Below are positions 6,041-6,651 of a DNA stretch of 6,651 nt, one piece after another. Position numbers and translations under genes: made by a program. This stretch comes from Calditrichota bacterium (GTDB lineage Bacteria > Electryoneota > RPQS01), in the NCBI GenBank assembly GCA_020057985.1, contig JAGVEU010000193.1, positions 1 to 6,651 of the forward strand, given 5' to 3'. The notes under the pieces are model-generated. The model did not search any database, had not been told where the DNA came from, and saw nothing but the letters and a program-made list of their open reading frames with translations. Every line of letters starts with the position of its first letter. Within the stretch, counting starts at the first letter, position 1.

Positions 6041-6651
6041 CTATTTCATCAGCATCATCTTGCGCAGCACAACCCGATCTCCGGTTTTCATCCGAATAAA
6101 ATACATCCCCGTAGAAGAGCCTGATCCATCCCAAGTAAGTGTATGAATACCAGGTTGTACAATGCCAGAGAAAAGTGTCGCCACAGAACGCCCCAAGGCG
6201 TCGAACACCTCAACATTGACAAAAGCTGAGTGAGGCACTCCATACCGCATGGTCGTTTTCGGGTTGAAGGGATTCGGGAAATTCTGGCCAAGATAAAAGT
6301 CGCTTGGAATCTCACGGGAGTTCGCATCCACAGATGATGGCGAAACACCAAAGCCATGCACCTGAACACTATATGAACTGTGCGACGAATTGTTTGCAAT
6401 CAATATACTACCGCCATATTCCTGTTCTACTGCCGGGCTGAATTGCACGATAACACGTTCGCGAGTATTGCTCCCTGAGTAAACGACTAATGGCAGGGTT
6501 GACAAAACGGAATAGCCAGCTGGTGTTACGAAACCCGTAACAAGTAAAGGTGAACCACCGGTATTCTGTATCCACAGGTCTCTAAGAGAGTCCGATCCGA
6601 CTGGCACATCCCCGAATGACAATGATTGCAGATCTACGCTGATTTGAGGAG
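6041..6651 (-). CDS. choice-of-anchor D domain plus T9SS type A sorting domain protein, N-terminus cut by window edge
   Basis: The frame is open to the right edge; the apparent TTG start at 6622 is not credible because the anchor D domain already runs upstream of it (DLQSLSFGDVPVG). About 203 codons are present. They hold an ASH/choice-of-anchor D beta-sandwich, a linker, and a T9SS sorting domain with NFPNPFNPKTT, VFDALGRSVATL, the GMYFIRM strand and a terminal basic/hydrophobic tail ending in MMLMK. The product is expected to be a secreted or surface protein whose functional domain lies beyond the window. It is the upstream neighbour, on the same strand, of the secreted protein at 5360-5983. 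Its anchor D domain is about 79% identical to that of 4718-5344, but the sorting domains are only about 36% identical by my hand count. Confidence 0.88.
   Translation of the reverse strand, partial: PQISVDLQSLSFGDVPVGSDSLRDLWIQNTGGSPLLVTGFVTPAGYSVLSTLPLVVYSGSNTRERVIVQFSPAVEQEYGGSILIANNSSHSSYSVQVHGFGVSPSSVDANSREIPSDFYLGQNFPNPFNPKTTMRYGVPHSAFVNVEVFDALGRSVATLFSGIVQPGIHTLTWDGSGSSTGMYFIRMKTGDRVVLRKMMLMK
6263..6643 (-). repeat. paralogous anchor D repeat, copy 2
   Basis: This is the partner of 4940-5320, in the same orientation and frame. It may extend past the window edge. The boundary at 6262/6263 falls exactly between the linker signature and the variable sorting domain. Confidence 0.8.

Overview
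All genes that can be supported here lie on the minus strand, so the window reads biologically from right (6651) to left (1). The organism is most likely a member of the Fibrobacteres-Chlorobi-Bacteroidetes (FCB) superphylum. The evidence is two C-terminal type IX secretion (T9SS) sorting domains with the NFPNPFN signature, plus a complex I locus starting with nuoA-nuoB. No genus can be named from sequence alone. TAA, TAG and TGA all end genes here, so the standard bacterial code applies.

Right part (about 4718-6651), secreted proteins. A 5'-truncated gene (6041-6651) encodes a choice-of-anchor D (ASH-like) domain followed by a T9SS sorting domain. Next is a gene with a signal peptide and an unrecognised domain (5360-5983). 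It ends at a TGA and continues in the same frame, 18 bases on, into a second anchor D plus T9SS module (4718-5344). The two halves look like one secreted protein split by a single in-frame stop. The two anchor D domains are close paralogues (about 95/120 residues identical by hand alignment), while their sorting domains are not (about 26/73). The segments I counted are more A+T-rich than the rest.

Middle part (995-4682), a redox cluster. A 66-codon ORF (4482-4682) is a truncated copy of the N-terminus of nfnA. It overlaps by 4 bases a NapH-like membrane polyferredoxin (3721-4485). One base further on is a membrane-anchored, HMA-like small protein without a CxxC motif (3354-3719). Then come nfnA (2434-3300) and nfnB (995-2437), also joined by an ATGA overlap. 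They encode the two subunits of the electron-bifurcating NADH-dependent ferredoxin:NADP+ oxidoreductase. The tight packing suggests one transcription unit linking a membrane Fe-S protein to NAD(H)/NADP(H)/ferredoxin exchange.

Left part (1-994). A 202-base gap with a plausible promoter precedes nuoA (403-792) and nuoB (1-402, cut by the window edge), the start of an NADH:quinone oxidoreductase operon.

The most unusual signals are the nfnA fragment, whose 39 shared codons differ from nfnA only at synonymous third positions, the in-frame TGA in the secreted protein, and the mosaic relation of the two T9SS genes. No tRNA, rRNA, CRISPR array, transposase or convincing rho-independent terminator was seen.
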